The notes under the pieces were generated by a model, which was not told the DNA's origin, made no database searches, and was given only the letters and a program-made list of their open reading frames with translations. A DNA stretch of 64,000 nt from Streptomyces sp. 11x1 (GTDB taxonomy: Bacteria > Actinomycetota > Actinomycetes > Streptomycetales > Streptomycetaceae): assembly GCF_032598905.1 (NCBI RefSeq), contig NZ_CP122458.1, positions 1,922,001 through 1,986,000 of the forward strand, in the 5' to 3' direction. Positions 34,751 to 41,948 of this stretch are shown one piece after another. The stretch's first letter is position 1. Each line of letters begins with the position of its first letter. The translations under genes and the position numbers were made by a program.

Positions 34751-36520
34751 GTGCGCCGACGCGTCTGGAGAACGGTCGTCGTCCTGGCACTCCTGGCGGC
34801 GGTCGCACCCGTCGCCACCGCCGAAGCCGCCGCCGGCCCGGAGGCCGAACCGGCCCCGCTGGAACACCTCTTCGACAACAGGGCGGTCAGCGACGACGCG
34901 CGGCCCGCAGAGGCCGACTTCGACGGCTCCGGCCGTTCCCTCTCCGCCACCGACCTGACGTCCGCCGGATGGACGCCGGGGCGCACGCTGACCGTTCAGG
35001 GCGCGCGCCTGACCTGGCCGCGCCGCGCGGCGGGCGAGCCCGACAACGTGCGCGCCGCGGGCCAGGCCGTGCGCGTACGGGGCCGGGGCGACGCCCTCGC
35101 CTTCCTGGTGGCCGCCACGGGTGGTGGCGCCGCGACGGGCGTCGGCACCGTCCGCTACCGGGACGGGGCCCGCTCCCCGTACCGGCTGACCGCCCCCGAC
35201 TGGCGCACCGGACCGCTCGCCACCAAGGCCGTCGCCCTCCCCCATGTGAACTCCCCCGGTGGTCAACTCGCCGAGAAGGCACGGCTGTACGTCGTCACCG
35301 TGCCGCTCGTACGGGGCCGCGAGGTCTCCTCGGTGTCCCTCCCGCGCGTCCCCGACCTGCATGTGTTCGCCCTCTCGGTCCGCCCCGACACCGCTGCCTG
35401 GACCGGCGGTTGGGCCGCTTCCACGTCCGGCTACCCGGCCGTCGGCCCCTGGACGGACCGGACCCTGCGGCTGGTCGTCCACACCTCGGCGGGCGGGCAC
35501 CGGGTGCGGATCCGGCTCGACAACACCTTCGCCTCGGCGCCGGTACGGGTGGGCGGCGCGACGGTGGCGGTGCGGGCGACGGGCGCGAGCGCCCGGAGCA
35601 AGCCGGTGGCCCTGTCCTTCCAGGGTGCGGCCGGCACCGAGATCCCGGCCGGTGCGCAGGCGCTCAGCGATCCGCTGGGCTTCGAGGTGCCGCCGGACAC
35701 CGACCTGCTGGTGAGCTTCCACCTGCCCGGCACCGTGACGGCCGCCCCCGTGCACCGGCTCGCCCGGCAGACGTCGTACGTCAGCGAGCCCGGGAACCAC
35801 GCGGGGGACGCGTCGGCCACGGCGTACACCTCCACGATCTCGTCCTGGCCGCTGCTGACCGGCGTGGACGTGGGTGGCGGACCGGGCTCCGTCGTACTCC
35901 TCGGGGACTCGATCACGGACGGGGAGGCCACGACGGTCGACGCGAACCGGCGGTGGCCGGACGTCCTGGCCCGGCGGCTGCTGAGCCAGGACGAGGTCCC
36001 GCGCTACGGCGTCCTCAACCAGGGGATCTCGGCGAACCGGGTGGTCACCGACCGCTACCCCGGTGACGGTGTCTCCACCGACACGGGCGGCGTCAGTGCC
36101 CTGCACCGCCTCGACCGCGATGTCCTCGCCCAGACCTCCGCCCGTACCGTCGTCGTCTTCCAGGGCGTCAACGACGTCCGCTGGGGTGCCACGGCGGGCG
36201 AGGTCGTCGCCGGGCTGCGGGAGATCGCGGCCCGGGGCCGCGAGCGGGGTCTGCGCGTGCTCGTGGCGACCGTGGCGCCCTGCGAGGGCGAGGCACGCTG
36301 CACGGCCGCCGCCGACGCCCAGCGGGTCGCGGTGAACGAGTGGATCCGGGGCGGCGAGGCGGGCGAGGCGTTCGACGGGGTCCTCGACTTCGACGAGGTG
36401 CTGCGCGACCCGGCTCGTCCGGCCCGGCTGCTCCCCGCGTACGACACCGGGGACCATCTGCACCCCAACGAGGCGGGCCTCGCGGCGCTCGCCGAGTCGG
36501 TGGACCTCGACCTGCTGTGA
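34751..36520 (+). CDS. Secreted SGNH/GDSL hydrolase with N-terminal beta domain
   Basis: A 589-residue exported esterase. The signal peptide (VRRRVWRTVVVLALLAAVAP, cleavage near TAEAAAG) is followed by about 330 residues of beta-rich accessory sequence. The catalytic SGNH domain starts near residue 375: block I LLGDSITDGEA with the nucleophile serine, block II NQGISANRV, block III FQGVNDVRW with the asparagine, and block V DHLHPNEAG with Asp and His. The substrate is likely an acylated polysaccharide or lipid (family knowledge). The GTG at 34751 is chosen because AGAAGGGA lies seven bases upstream. Confidence 0.88.
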   Translation: MRRRVWRTVVVLALLAAVAPVATAEAAAGPEAEPAPLEHLFDNRAVSDDARPAEADFDGSGRSLSATDLTSAGWTPGRTLTVQGARLTWPRRAAGEPDNVRAAGQAVRVRGRGDALAFLVAATGGGAATGVGTVRYRDGARSPYRLTAPDWRTGPLATKAVALPHVNSPGGQLAEKARLYVVTVPLVRGREVSSVSLPRVPDLHVFALSVRPDTAAWTGGWAASTSGYPAVGPWTDRTLRLVVHTSAGGHRVRIRLDNTFASAPVRVGGATVAVRATGASARSKPVALSFQGAAGTEIPAGAQALSDPLGFEVPPDTDLLVSFHLPGTVTAAPVHRLARQTSYVSEPGNHAGDASATAYTSTISSWPLLTGVDVGGGPGSVVLLGDSITDGEATTVDANRRWPDVLARRLLSQDEVPRYGVLNQGISANRVVTDRYPGDGVSTDTGGVSALHRLDRDVLAQTSARTVVVFQGVNDVRWGATAGEVVAGLREIAARGRERGLRVLVATVAPCEGEARCTAAADAQRVAVNEWIRGGEAGEAFDGVLDFDEVLRDPARPARLLPAYDTGDHLHPNEAGLAALAESVDLDLL

Positions 36521-36552
36521 CGGCCCGCGCGGCCCCGGAGGTGTCGCGCGGC

Positions 36553-37332
36553 TCAGACCTCCAGGTCCACCACGACCGGCGCGTGGTCCGAGGCGCCCTT
36601 GCCCTTGCGCTCCTCCCGGTCCACGTACGCGTCGGTGACCGCCTTGGCGAACGGCTCGTTGCCGTAGACGAGGTCGATGCGCATGCCACGGTTCTTCGGG
36701 AAGCAGAGCTGGCGGTAGTCCCAGTACGTGAAGGGGTGCTCGTACTTGAGGGGCCGGGGGACGACGTCGGTCAGGCCCGCCTCGCGCAGGGAGGCCAGTG
36801 CGGCGCGCTCGGCGGGGGTGACGTGGGTGAGGCCCTCGAACGCGGCGACGTCGTACACGTCGTCGTCCGTCGGCGCCACGTTGTAGTCGCCCATGACGGC
36901 GAAGGGGCGGCTGCCGGCCGCGTCACCGGCGACGGCGGCCTTGAGGGCCTCGAACCACTGGAGCTTGTACGCGTAGTGCGGGTGGTCGACCTCGCGGCCG
37001 TTCGGCACGTACACCGACCAGACGCGGACCGGGCCGCAGGTCGCCGAGATCGCGCGGGGCTCCACGGAGCCGTCGTAGCCGGGATCACCGGGCAGGCCTT
37101 TGACGACGTCCTCGATGCCGACGCGGGAGATCACCGCCACGCCGTTCCACCGCCCCGTCGCGTGCACGGCGGCCTCGTAGCCCGCCTCGCGCAAGGCGTC
37201 CAGCGGGAAGCCGTCCTCCGCGATCTTGGCCTCCTGGAGGCAGAGCACGTCCGTGCCGCTGCTCTCCAGCCAGGCGAGGAGCCTCGGGAGGCGGGCGGTG
37301 ATCGAGTTCACGTTCCAGGTCGCGATGCGCAT
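36553..37332 (-). CDS. xthA: Exodeoxyribonuclease III
   Basis: A 259-residue AP endonuclease/3'-5' exonuclease of the ExoIII family, acting in base-excision repair. Motifs: MRIATWNVNSI at the start, CLQEAKIAEDGFP with the metal-binding glutamate, YVPNGREVDHPHYAYK, MGDYNVAPTDDDVYD with the catalytic aspartate and asparagine, FTYWDYR, MRIDLVY and the final GASDHAPVVVDL with the Asp-His pair. Length is normal. The ATG at 37332 starts directly at the first beta-strand; a longer version to 37362 only adds a non-conserved extension. Confidence 0.93.
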   Translation of the reverse strand: MRIATWNVNSITARLPRLLAWLESSGTDVLCLQEAKIAEDGFPLDALREAGYEAAVHATGRWNGVAVISRVGIEDVVKGLPGDPGYDGSVEPRAISATCGPVRVWSVYVPNGREVDHPHYAYKLQWFEALKAAVAGDAAGSRPFAVMGDYNVAPTDDDVYDVAAFEGLTHVTPAERAALASLREAGLTDVVPRPLKYEHPFTYWDYRQLCFPKNRGMRIDLVYGNEPFAKAVTDAYVDREERKGKGASDHAPVVVDLEV

Positions 37333-37429
37333 GCCCCACAACCTACCGGGCGGGTCCGACAACGCCCGTCCCGCCGGTCACGGGCCCGGTGGGGCCCCTG
37401 GTCCCGTGGGCTCCTGGTCCCGTGGGCCG

Positions 37430-38071
37430 CTACACGTCCGCCGAGGCCCCGGGCGCGAGCCGGAGGTGTTCCGCGCCGCCCAGGGCGCCGATCTGGCGGT
37501 CGTAGATGGGGCGGGCGAGGTCGGTGAGGAGGGCGTCGTGGATGTCGTACGCCCGCTGCGGCCCGACCTCGCGGACGTAGTCGATGACCTCGGAGATCTT
37601 GCTCCAGGGGGCCATCACGGGGAGCATCAGCGTCTCGACGGGCCGGCCGGGGACGGTGAGGGCGTCGCCGGGGTGGAAGACGCGGCCGCCGTCGACGAGG
37701 TAGCCGACGTTGGTGATGCGCGGGATGTCCGGGTGGATCACCGCGTGCAGCTCGCCGTGGACCTGCACGTCGAAGCCGGCGGCGGTGAACGTGTCGCCGT
37801 GGCCGACGGTGTGCACCCGGCCCGGGAAGGCGGCGGAGATCTTCTCGGCGACCGAGCGCAGGGTCCAGATCTCGGCGGCCGGGTTGCCCTCCAGGGCCGC
37901 CCGCAGCCGTCCCTCGTCGAAGTGGTCCGGGTGCTCGTGGGTGACCAGCACGGCGTCCGCGCCGAGGGCGGCGTCCTCCTCGCTGAACCCTCCCGGGTCG
38001 ATGACGAGCGTGCGTCCGTCCTTCTCCAGCCGGACGCAGGCGTGCGACTTCTTCGTGAGCTTCATGGTCAT
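37430..38071 (-). CDS. Metallo-beta-lactamase-fold hydrolase (UlaG-like)
   Basis: A 213-residue metal-dependent hydrolase. The metal site is HxHxDH in LVTHEHPDHFDEG, with further ligands in GELHAVIHPDIP and HPGDALTVPG. The short size and the early DPGGFS loop resemble the UlaG/YtnP-like subgroup. The substrate is unknown. It is not related closely to the persulfide dioxygenase fusions further on. A strong ribosome site (GGATGGAG) precedes the ATG. It follows the PcaD-PcaC-like gene on the same strand, 37 bases apart, and may be co-transcribed with it. Confidence 0.82.
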   Translation of the reverse strand: MTMKLTKKSHACVRLEKDGRTLVIDPGGFSEEDAALGADAVLVTHEHPDHFDEGRLRAALEGNPAAEIWTLRSVAEKISAAFPGRVHTVGHGDTFTAAGFDVQVHGELHAVIHPDIPRITNVGYLVDGGRVFHPGDALTVPGRPVETLMLPVMAPWSKISEVIDYVREVGPQRAYDIHDALLTDLARPIYDRQIGALGGAEHLRLAPGASADV

Positions 38072-38108
38072 GACTCCATCCTCCCCCGGGCGGGCGGTCG
38101 GCGGCGGC

Positions 38109-39407
38109 TCACTCCTCGGGGGTGGTCTCCTCGCGGATGACCTGCTGGGCCACGCGGAACGCGCTGTTCGCGGCCGGTACCCCGCAGTAGACGGCCGCCT
38201 GGAGGAGGACTTCCTTGATCTCGTTCGGGGTGAGGCCGTTGCGCAGGGCGGCGCGGGTGTGGAAGGCGAGCTCGTCCAGGTGCCCGCCGGCGACGAGCGC
38301 GGTCAGGGTGACACAGCTGCGGGAACGGCGGTCGAGGCCGGGCCGGTCCCAGATCTCGCCCCAGGCATAGCGGGTGATGAACTCCTGGAAGTCGCCGGAG
38401 AAGTCGTCCGCCGATGCCAGCGCCCGGTCCACGTGCGCGTCGCCGAGCACCTCGCGGCGGACCTTCAGCCCGGCGTCGTACGGGTCCGGTCTGCCCGTCG
38501 CCTCCGGCTGGAGGGCGGGCGGCGCGATCTCGGCGACCGGTCCGGTCTGCGGCAGGACGGCCGCGAGGGCGGGCTTGACCGGGGCGGCCGGAATGGCGAC
38601 CTGGCCGGTGGTCGAGTCGTAGGCGGGCTGCCAGGCGGTGGAGAAGTGGCGGACGAGCAGATCGGTGACGGCGGCGGGCTGCTCCACCGGGACGAGGTGG
38701 GAGGCCCCGGGGACGACCGCGAGCCGGGCGTCCGGGATGCCCGCGACGAGCGTACGGGCCTCGGCGGGGCCGGTGACCTGGTCGTCGGAGCCGACGAGGA
38801 CGAGGGTGGGGACGCCGATCCGGCCGAGTTCGGCGCGCACGTCGAACGAGGCGAGCGCCTCGCAGGCGGCGATGTAGCAGCCGGGGTCGGTGGTGCGGAC
38901 CATCTGCACGGCCCACTCGGTGATGGCGGGCTGCGCCGCCGCGAACCCCGCGGTGAACCAGCGGTCGGGGGACGTCCGCGCGATGGGGTCGAGGCCGTTG
39001 GTCCGCACGATCACCCCGCGCTGGCGGAACTCGTCGGCCGTGCCGAAGCGCGGCGAGGAGGCGATCAGCGCGAGCGAGGCGAGGCGCTCGGGGTGGCGCA
39101 GCGCGAGTTCGGTGCCGATGGCGCCGCCGAGCGCGCAGCCCGCGTAGCCGAACCGCTGCACACCGACCGCGTCCAGCGTGGCCAGCAGACGGGCGGCCAG
39201 TTCGGTGATCGAGCCGCCGGGGTACGCCGGTGCGCCGCCGTGGCCCGGCAGGTCGAAGCGGAAGATCCGCCACTGCTTGGTCAGTTCCGGGATCTGACGG
39301 TCCCACATGTGCCAGGTGGTGCCCAGGGAGGGGCCCAGGATCAGGACGGGAGCCTCTTCTGGCCCGTCAAAGCGGTATTGCAGGGTGTTCGACGGTGTCT
39401 CACTCAC
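38109..39407 (-). CDS. PcaD-PcaC fusion (enol-lactonase/carboxymuconolactone decarboxylase) without nucleophile serine
   Basis: A 432-residue fusion with the PcaL architecture. Residues 1-265 are an alpha/beta-hydrolase like 3-oxoadipate enol-lactonase, and residues about 310-425 are a carboxymuconolactone decarboxylase domain (CVTLTALVAGGHLDELAFHT, and LLQAAVYCGVPAAN). In the hydrolase part the nucleophile elbow, normally GxSxG, reads G90-C-A-L-G94: alanine 92 stands in the serine position, with a cysteine just before it. The acid and histidine positions look intact (LVLVGSDDQVTGP, GASHLVPVEQP). No other protocatechuate genes are nearby, so the assignment to that pathway is uncertain. Start is GTG. 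Confidence 0.8.
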   Translation of the reverse strand: MSETPSNTLQYRFDGPEEAPVLILGPSLGTTWHMWDRQIPELTKQWRIFRFDLPGHGGAPAYPGGSITELAARLLATLDAVGVQRFGYAGCALGGAIGTELALRHPERLASLALIASSPRFGTADEFRQRGVIVRTNGLDPIARTSPDRWFTAGFAAAQPAITEWAVQMVRTTDPGCYIAACEALASFDVRAELGRIGVPTLVLVGSDDQVTGPAEARTLVAGIPDARLAVVPGASHLVPVEQPAAVTDLLVRHFSTAWQPAYDSTTGQVAIPAAPVKPALAAVLPQTGPVAEIAPPALQPEATGRPDPYDAGLKVRREVLGDAHVDRALASADDFSGDFQEFITRYAWGEIWDRPGLDRRSRSCVTLTALVAGGHLDELAFHTRAALRNGLTPNEIKEVLLQAAVYCGVPAANSAFRVAQQVIREETTPEE

Positions 39408-39454
39408 GCCTCAGACCCTCTCACGTATCACGACTTCCCCTGTGCCGGGGGTTG

Positions 39455-39665
39455 CGACTGCACAGTTTGAGCAGGTGGAAGACCTCCCGTGCAACGTAGC
39501 GCTTGAGACTTCGACTGACTCGCACCGGGTTTTGCCCTCTTTGCTGCGGCGTTCGACGTGGTCCTGGGTACGCGGGTCGACGCGCCGTCGGGTTGCACGA
39601 TCCGATGCAGGGCCGAGTTCGCTTCCCGGTCGCCGCCGCGGTTGAGGCGACGGTACTGCCGACTG
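39455..39665 (-). mobile_element. IS110-family transposase C-terminal remnant
   Basis: On the minus strand, in broken frames, come RRLNRGGDREANSALHRIV, then HVERRSKEGKTR, then LKRYVAREVFHLLKLC. This order is the conserved C-terminal end of IS110-family transposases. The N-terminal RuvC-like part is missing and at least two frameshifts are present. It marks the boundary between the chromosomal-looking genes and the accessory segment. Confidence 0.65.
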
Positions 39666-39771
39666 CGAGGCCGATCCCGCACCGCTACGCGCAGCCGTCG
39701 ACGTCGGCTCAGGGCGCGTACCCGCCCTACGTTCAGGACCTCAAGGCCCAGAATGTCGATCCGCAGCGTTG

Positions 39772-39809
39772 AGAGCGGCGTGCCGGTCATGCGCCCGGCA
39801 CGCCGCTCT
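39772..39809. terminator. Strong hairpin, 15-bp perfect stem
   Basis: AGAGCGGCGTGCCGG (39772-39786) pairs exactly with 39795-39809 around an 8-base loop. It lies 15 bases beyond the stop of the truncated minus-strand gene fragment at 39824-39940, so it is probably the terminator of the original gene. Confidence 0.7.
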
Positions 39810-39823
39810 TGTGTGCGCACCGT

Positions 39824-39940
39824 TCAGACACTGTTCCGCGCCGGGAACCGGCTCGGCCCTCCCTCGAGAGTCACGTCGAGGCCGGTTTCGGTGACGTCGA
39901 CCGAGGTGGCCTTGAGGCCCAGCGGATCGGCGATGTCCGA
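39824..39940 (-). pseudogene. C-terminal tail of a truncated gene (possibly DUF2993-like)
   Basis: About 38 residues remain, ending at a TGA (39824-39826): DIADPLGLKATSVDVTETGL followed by DVTLEGGPSRFPARNSV. The short strand pattern resembles the end of actinobacterial DUF2993/LmeA-type lipid-binding proteins, but this is tentative. Upstream the frame is lost at the junction with the histidine kinase remnant. Confidence 0.35.
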
Positions 39941-40290
39941 TCGACGGCCTCGCCGAGAACGCGCTGCGCGTCACACCGGCCGGAAAGCCCCTCGTCCTGG
40001 CCCTGCGCACGGAAGCTCCCGGCGCCGTCCTGGCGGTCCGCGACGGCGGCCCGGGCCTCACCGACGACGACATCGCCGTCGTCTTCGAACGCGGCACCCT
40101 CACCGGACGCTACCGGGGCGTCCGTCCCGTGGGCAGCGGCCTCGGACTCGCGATCGCCCACCGGCCGGCCGGCCGGCTCGGCGCCGCCGTCACCGCCCAC
40201 CGCCCACCGCCACGCACCCGATGGCGGCACCCGCTTCACCGTACGCCTGCCGCCCCACCCCGATCCCGGCTCACCGGACAACCCTGCGCG
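39940..40290 (+). pseudogene. Histidine kinase ATPase-domain remnant
   Basis: Only the HATPase_c domain survives. The N box is DGLAENALRVTP, the G1 box is VRDGGPGLTDDDIAVVFERG and the G2 box is GSGLGLAIAHR; then a frameshift within repeated CCGG (about 40170) leads to GGTRFTVRLPPHPDPG. No sensor, HAMP or dimerisation domain is present upstream, where the sequence switches to the tail of another gene at about 39940. This looks like a deletion scar. The residual 40291-40390 bases hold nothing. Confidence 0.7.
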
Positions 40291-40390
40291 CCGCGTCGTC
40301 GGAAGCCGGTTTCCGACGACGCGCGATGGATGCGATCGAGCGCGGCCTGCCGGACGCCCCGGTCTGAGCACCACACATGCCGACCCGACA

Positions 40391-41080
40391 TCACCTCCCC
40401 ACTTGCGCGGCGATCCAGTCCTCGAACGCCGTCAGGTGCCGCTCGGAGGCGGCGAGCAGGTTTGTGTACACCTGGCGGGTGTCCGGGGCGGTGAGCCCGG
40501 ACAGGGCCTGGGTCAGTGCGGCGATGTCGTCGGTCTCGACCGCGCGGGCCGCTTTCAGGGCTTCGGACAGGCTGTCCTCGCCTTGATTCAGGAGCCGGTC
40601 GTAGGTCGCCTGCACGGCGGGGTCGGTGAACTCACCGGCCTGCTCGCCGGCAGTCGGGTCGGTGACGTCGTAGCGGTTCAGCAGAGTGCGCACGGCGGTC
40701 AGGTGGCTGGTCTCCGCCGCCGCGATCCGCTCGAAGACCCGTGCGTCGTAGCGTGCCGCGAACGCCGTGTAGAGGTCGTGCGCAAGTTTCTCCTCCTCGG
40801 CCATGCCCGCCAGCGTGGCCTTCTGGGAGGCCGTCAGGGTGCCCTGCTCGGCCAGGGCGGCTCCGTTGCAGGTTCCGTCGTGCCGGCGGATGCCGTCCGT
40901 GTCACCGCCGTGGTGGCGCCCCTGGTACTGAGCGTTCTTCAACATGCTCTGGGACGTGGTCTGCGCGGCCGCCGGCGCACCGCCGCCCGTGCCCGCGGTC
41001 ACCGGGCCGACTGCCAGCACTCCGCCGATGGCAAGGGCGGCCGCGGTGACCGCTGTCGCGATCTTGATGTTGCGCTTCAT
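40391..41080 (-). CDS. Exported ferritin-like DUF2202 protein
   Basis: A 229-residue secreted protein. A signal peptide (MKRNIKIATAVTAAALAIGG, cleavage near VTAGTGG) is followed by a linker and a helical DUF2202 domain: MAEEEKLAHDLYTAFAARYD, RIAAAETSHLTAVRTLLNRY and NLLAASERHLTAFEDWIA. The two ExxH-type helices (EEEKLAHDLY, AAAETSHL) look like the metal-binding helices of the ferritin-like superfamily. Function is unknown, with iron or other metal handling as the family guess. GAGGAGG precedes the ATG. It is divergent from the two-component system, which may control it. Confidence 0.82.
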   Translation of the reverse strand: MKRNIKIATAVTAAALAIGGVLAVGPVTAGTGGGAPAAAQTTSQSMLKNAQYQGRHHGGDTDGIRRHDGTCNGAALAEQGTLTASQKATLAGMAEEEKLAHDLYTAFAARYDARVFERIAAAETSHLTAVRTLLNRYDVTDPTAGEQAGEFTDPAVQATYDRLLNQGEDSLSEALKAARAVETDDIAALTQALSGLTAPDTRQVYTNLLAASERHLTAFEDWIAAQVGR

Positions 41081-41100
41081 GGCGAACCTCCTCGGGTCCG

Positions 41101-41121
41101 CGGGAGCGTCTTCCGCTCCCG
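41101..41121. promoter_or_regulatory. Short perfect hairpin between DUF2202 and response regulator genes
   Basis: CGGGAGCG (41101-41108) pairs with CGCTCCCG (41114-41121) around TCTTC. It lies 21 bases upstream of the DUF2202 start codon on the minus strand, so it would be in that gene's leader, or serve as an operator. Confidence 0.4.
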
Positions 41122-41166
41122 CACCATCACCGTCGCCCCGGACCCTGCAGTCGGCGTGCGGTGCGT

Positions 41167-41187
41167 ATGGAGACGGGATGGAGACAA
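41167..41187 (+). promoter_or_regulatory. 11-bp direct repeats, candidate OmpR-type response-regulator box
   Basis: ATGGAGAC occurs at 41167 and again at 41178, exactly 11 bp apart. OmpR/PhoB-family regulators bind tandem half sites with this spacing. The pair lies between the divergent DUF2202 and response-regulator genes. Confidence 0.45.
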
Positions 41188-41252
41188 CCGACGGGCGGGT
41201 TGGGGCTGTTCGGCCCCTCCCCGGGCGTGCGCGGGAGGCGTAGACGTGGGAC

Positions 41253-41948
41253 ATGGCCGCCACCGTGCTCGTCGTCGAGGACGAGAAGGAGATCCGCGAG
41301 CTGCTGCGCCGCTACCTGGAGCGCGCGGGATACGGAGTGCTGACGACCGGCTCGGGTGCAGAGGCGGTGCGGCTTCTCGGTGAGCCAGGGATCGATCTGA
41401 CGCTGCTGGATCTCGGGCTGCCGGACGTGGACGGGGACGAGGTGCTGCGCGAGGCCCGTGAGCGTGGGCGAGTGCCGGTGGTGGTGCTGACTGCGCGTAC
41501 GACCGTCGAGGACCGCATTCATGGGCTGCGGCTGGGTGCCGACGACTATGTGACCAAGCCGTTCAGCCCGACCGAGGTGGTGCTGCGGGTGGGTGCGGTG
41601 CTGCAACGGGCCCGGGGTACGGCGACGGGGGCGGCGCCCGTGGTCTCATACGGCGAGGGACGGCTGCGGATCGACGAAGCTCGGCACGAGGCGGTGCTGG
41701 ACGGCTGTTCTCTCGAGTTGACGCCGACCGAGTGGGGCCTGCTGACCGCGCTGGCGTCGGTACCGGGCCGGGTGTTCTCGCGCTACGAGCTGGTCAACCG
41801 GGTGCGCGGCTACGAGTTCGCCGGGTACGAGCGGACGATCGACTCGCATGTGAAGAACCTGCGCCACAAGCTCGTGGGCGCCGGCCCCGACCTTGTGGAG
41901 ACGGTGCTGGGCGTGGGCTACCGCCTGGGGTGGGCCCGTGACACGTGA
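41253..41948 (+). CDS. OmpR-family response regulator
   Basis: A 231-residue two-component regulator. The receiver domain has the acidic pocket Glu9-Asp10 (LVVEDEKEI), phosphoacceptor Asp53 (LLDLGLPDVDG), Thr80 (VVLTART) and Lys102 (VTKPFSP). The C-terminal winged helix (residues about 135-228) includes LELTPTEWGLLTALASVPGR, RYELVNRVRGY and RTIDSHVKNLRHKL. It overlaps the histidine kinase gene by 11 bases, so the two are translated together. Direct repeats in the upstream region may be its own binding site. The signal is not evident. Confidence 0.92.
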   Translation: MAATVLVVEDEKEIRELLRRYLERAGYGVLTTGSGAEAVRLLGEPGIDLTLLDLGLPDVDGDEVLREARERGRVPVVVLTARTTVEDRIHGLRLGADDYVTKPFSPTEVVLRVGAVLQRARGTATGAAPVVSYGEGRLRIDEARHEAVLDGCSLELTPTEWGLLTALASVPGRVFSRYELVNRVRGYEFAGYERTIDSHVKNLRHKLVGAGPDLVETVLGVGYRLGWARDT

